DNA from: Lachnospiraceae bacterium UBA935
GTDB lineage: Bacteria; Bacillota; Clostridia; Lachnospirales; Lachnospiraceae
DNA: 34,493 bases
NCBI GenBank assembly: GCA_002293525.1
Contig: DBDJ01000072.1
Coordinates: 8,602 to 43,094 of the forward strand
Reading direction: 5' to 3'
Positions 34,093-34,493 of the stretch are shown piece by piece. The translations under genes and the position numbers were made by a program. A model generated the notes under the pieces. That model searched no databases. It was not told the origin of the DNA and saw only the letters and a program-made list of their open reading frames with translations. Position 1 is the first letter of the stretch; each line of letters opens with the position of its first letter.

Positions 34093-34493
34093 GTTATTTT
34101 TTAAAAAAATGCCCCTGCAAAGCACTTTATATGGTACTTTTGTCTACCAAATGGCCCAATATATGGTGAATAAACCATATAAAACCGTCAAAATATACAA
34201 AAAAAGGATATATTATACTTCTTACGAAGTTCATAAATCCTTTTATGCTACCCCTCAATCCGTTATGTATTCAATTTATTTGTAAAATTGATTTTATATA
34301 AAATGATTTATTGAATGATGTTCTAAGTTAAAATTGAAATTGTTTTGATATTTGACGACAATTGAATTCGCTGCGATCGATTCCCGAGTTTCACCCTGGC
34401 CTTCATCTCTATTCTTACCTTTATCTTAATATCAATCCTTATATCAACCTTATACTAACTTTTCATGTTAACCAATTCTTCTATACTAATTCT
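34093..34493. other. AT-rich upstream region without a gene
   Basis: No credible coding sequence is visible; the open plus-strand frame at 34079-34285 has no ribosome site or recognisable protein. The region includes a small perfect hairpin ATATGGT-GAATAA-ACCATAT (34161-34180), the terminator listed separately, and degenerate pyrimidine-rich sequence near the right edge. Regulatory sites for the operon could lie here but none is recognised with confidence. Confidence 0.6.
34199..34244 (-). terminator. Probable intrinsic terminator upstream of flgB promoter
   Basis: Read on the minus strand, AAAAGGAT pairs with ATCCTTTT around an inner ACTTC-TTAC-GAAGT hairpin, and a run of seven T follows. 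This would end transcription entering from an upstream minus-strand gene outside the window and isolate the flgB promoter. The plus strand has a shorter T-run, so termination there is less likely. Confidence 0.65.

Overview
The window is almost wholly one flagellar and chemotaxis (fla/che) gene cluster, with every convincing gene on the minus strand, so transcription runs from high to low coordinates. The gene set and order (flgB-flgC-fliE-fliF-fliG-fliH-fliI-fliJ, fliM-fliY-cheY, fliO-P-Q-R-flhB, flhA-flhF-flhG, cheB-cheA-cheW-cheC-cheD), the use of FliY, CheC, CheD, FlbD and FlhF/FlhG, and strong AGGAGG-type ribosome binding sites point to a motile Gram-positive of the class Clostridia, probably a Lachnospiraceae-like bacterium. 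The species cannot be named from the sequence. 

Layout in the direction of transcription. 34.5-34.0 kb: leader with a hairpin terminator and a sigma-A-like promoter. 34.0-27.0 kb: rod (FlgB, FlgC), MS-ring/rod junction (FliE, FliF), switch (FliG) and export ATPase complex (FliH, FliI, FliJ). 27.0-21.0 kb: a MotE-like membrane protein, hook-length ruler FliK, hook cap FlgD, a small flagellar-operon protein and hook FlgE, closed by a strong double hairpin. 20.8-18.4 kb: FlbD, the stator MotA/MotB and FliL. 18.3-15.6 kb: switch proteins FliM and FliY and a CheY. 15.6-11.1 kb: export gate FliO, FliP, FliQ, FliR, FlhB, interrupted by a SAM-dependent methyltransferase gene between fliQ and fliR. 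11.1-10.2 kb: an unusual 970-bp gap. 10.2-5.7 kb: FlhA, FlhF, FlhG. 5.6-0.04 kb: a PilZ c-di-GMP receptor, CheB, CheA, CheW, CheC, CheD and a small membrane protein. The basal body is built first, then hook and stator, and the signalling proteins that bias rotation are at the 3' end. No cheR, flagellin, flgK/flgL or sigma-28 gene lies inside the window. 

The genes are largely conventional; the spaces between them are not. Many junctions carry short tandem repeats (11, 12, 15, 21, 35 and 49 bp units) or palindromes. The flhB-flhA gap holds two large palindromic elements in opposite orientation. Each has two small hairpins whose loops display GGA in contexts resembling the CsrA/RsmA recognition consensus. 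The flhF gene ends in a G7 run that fits a -1 slippery heptamer, and the 15-bp repeats beyond its stop codon are open in the -1 frame as a lysine/arginine-rich tail. Other oddities are a CheB with no receiver domain, a FlgD with two extra C-terminal helical repeats, and a FliY with a linker of about 100 residues rich in methionine repeats.
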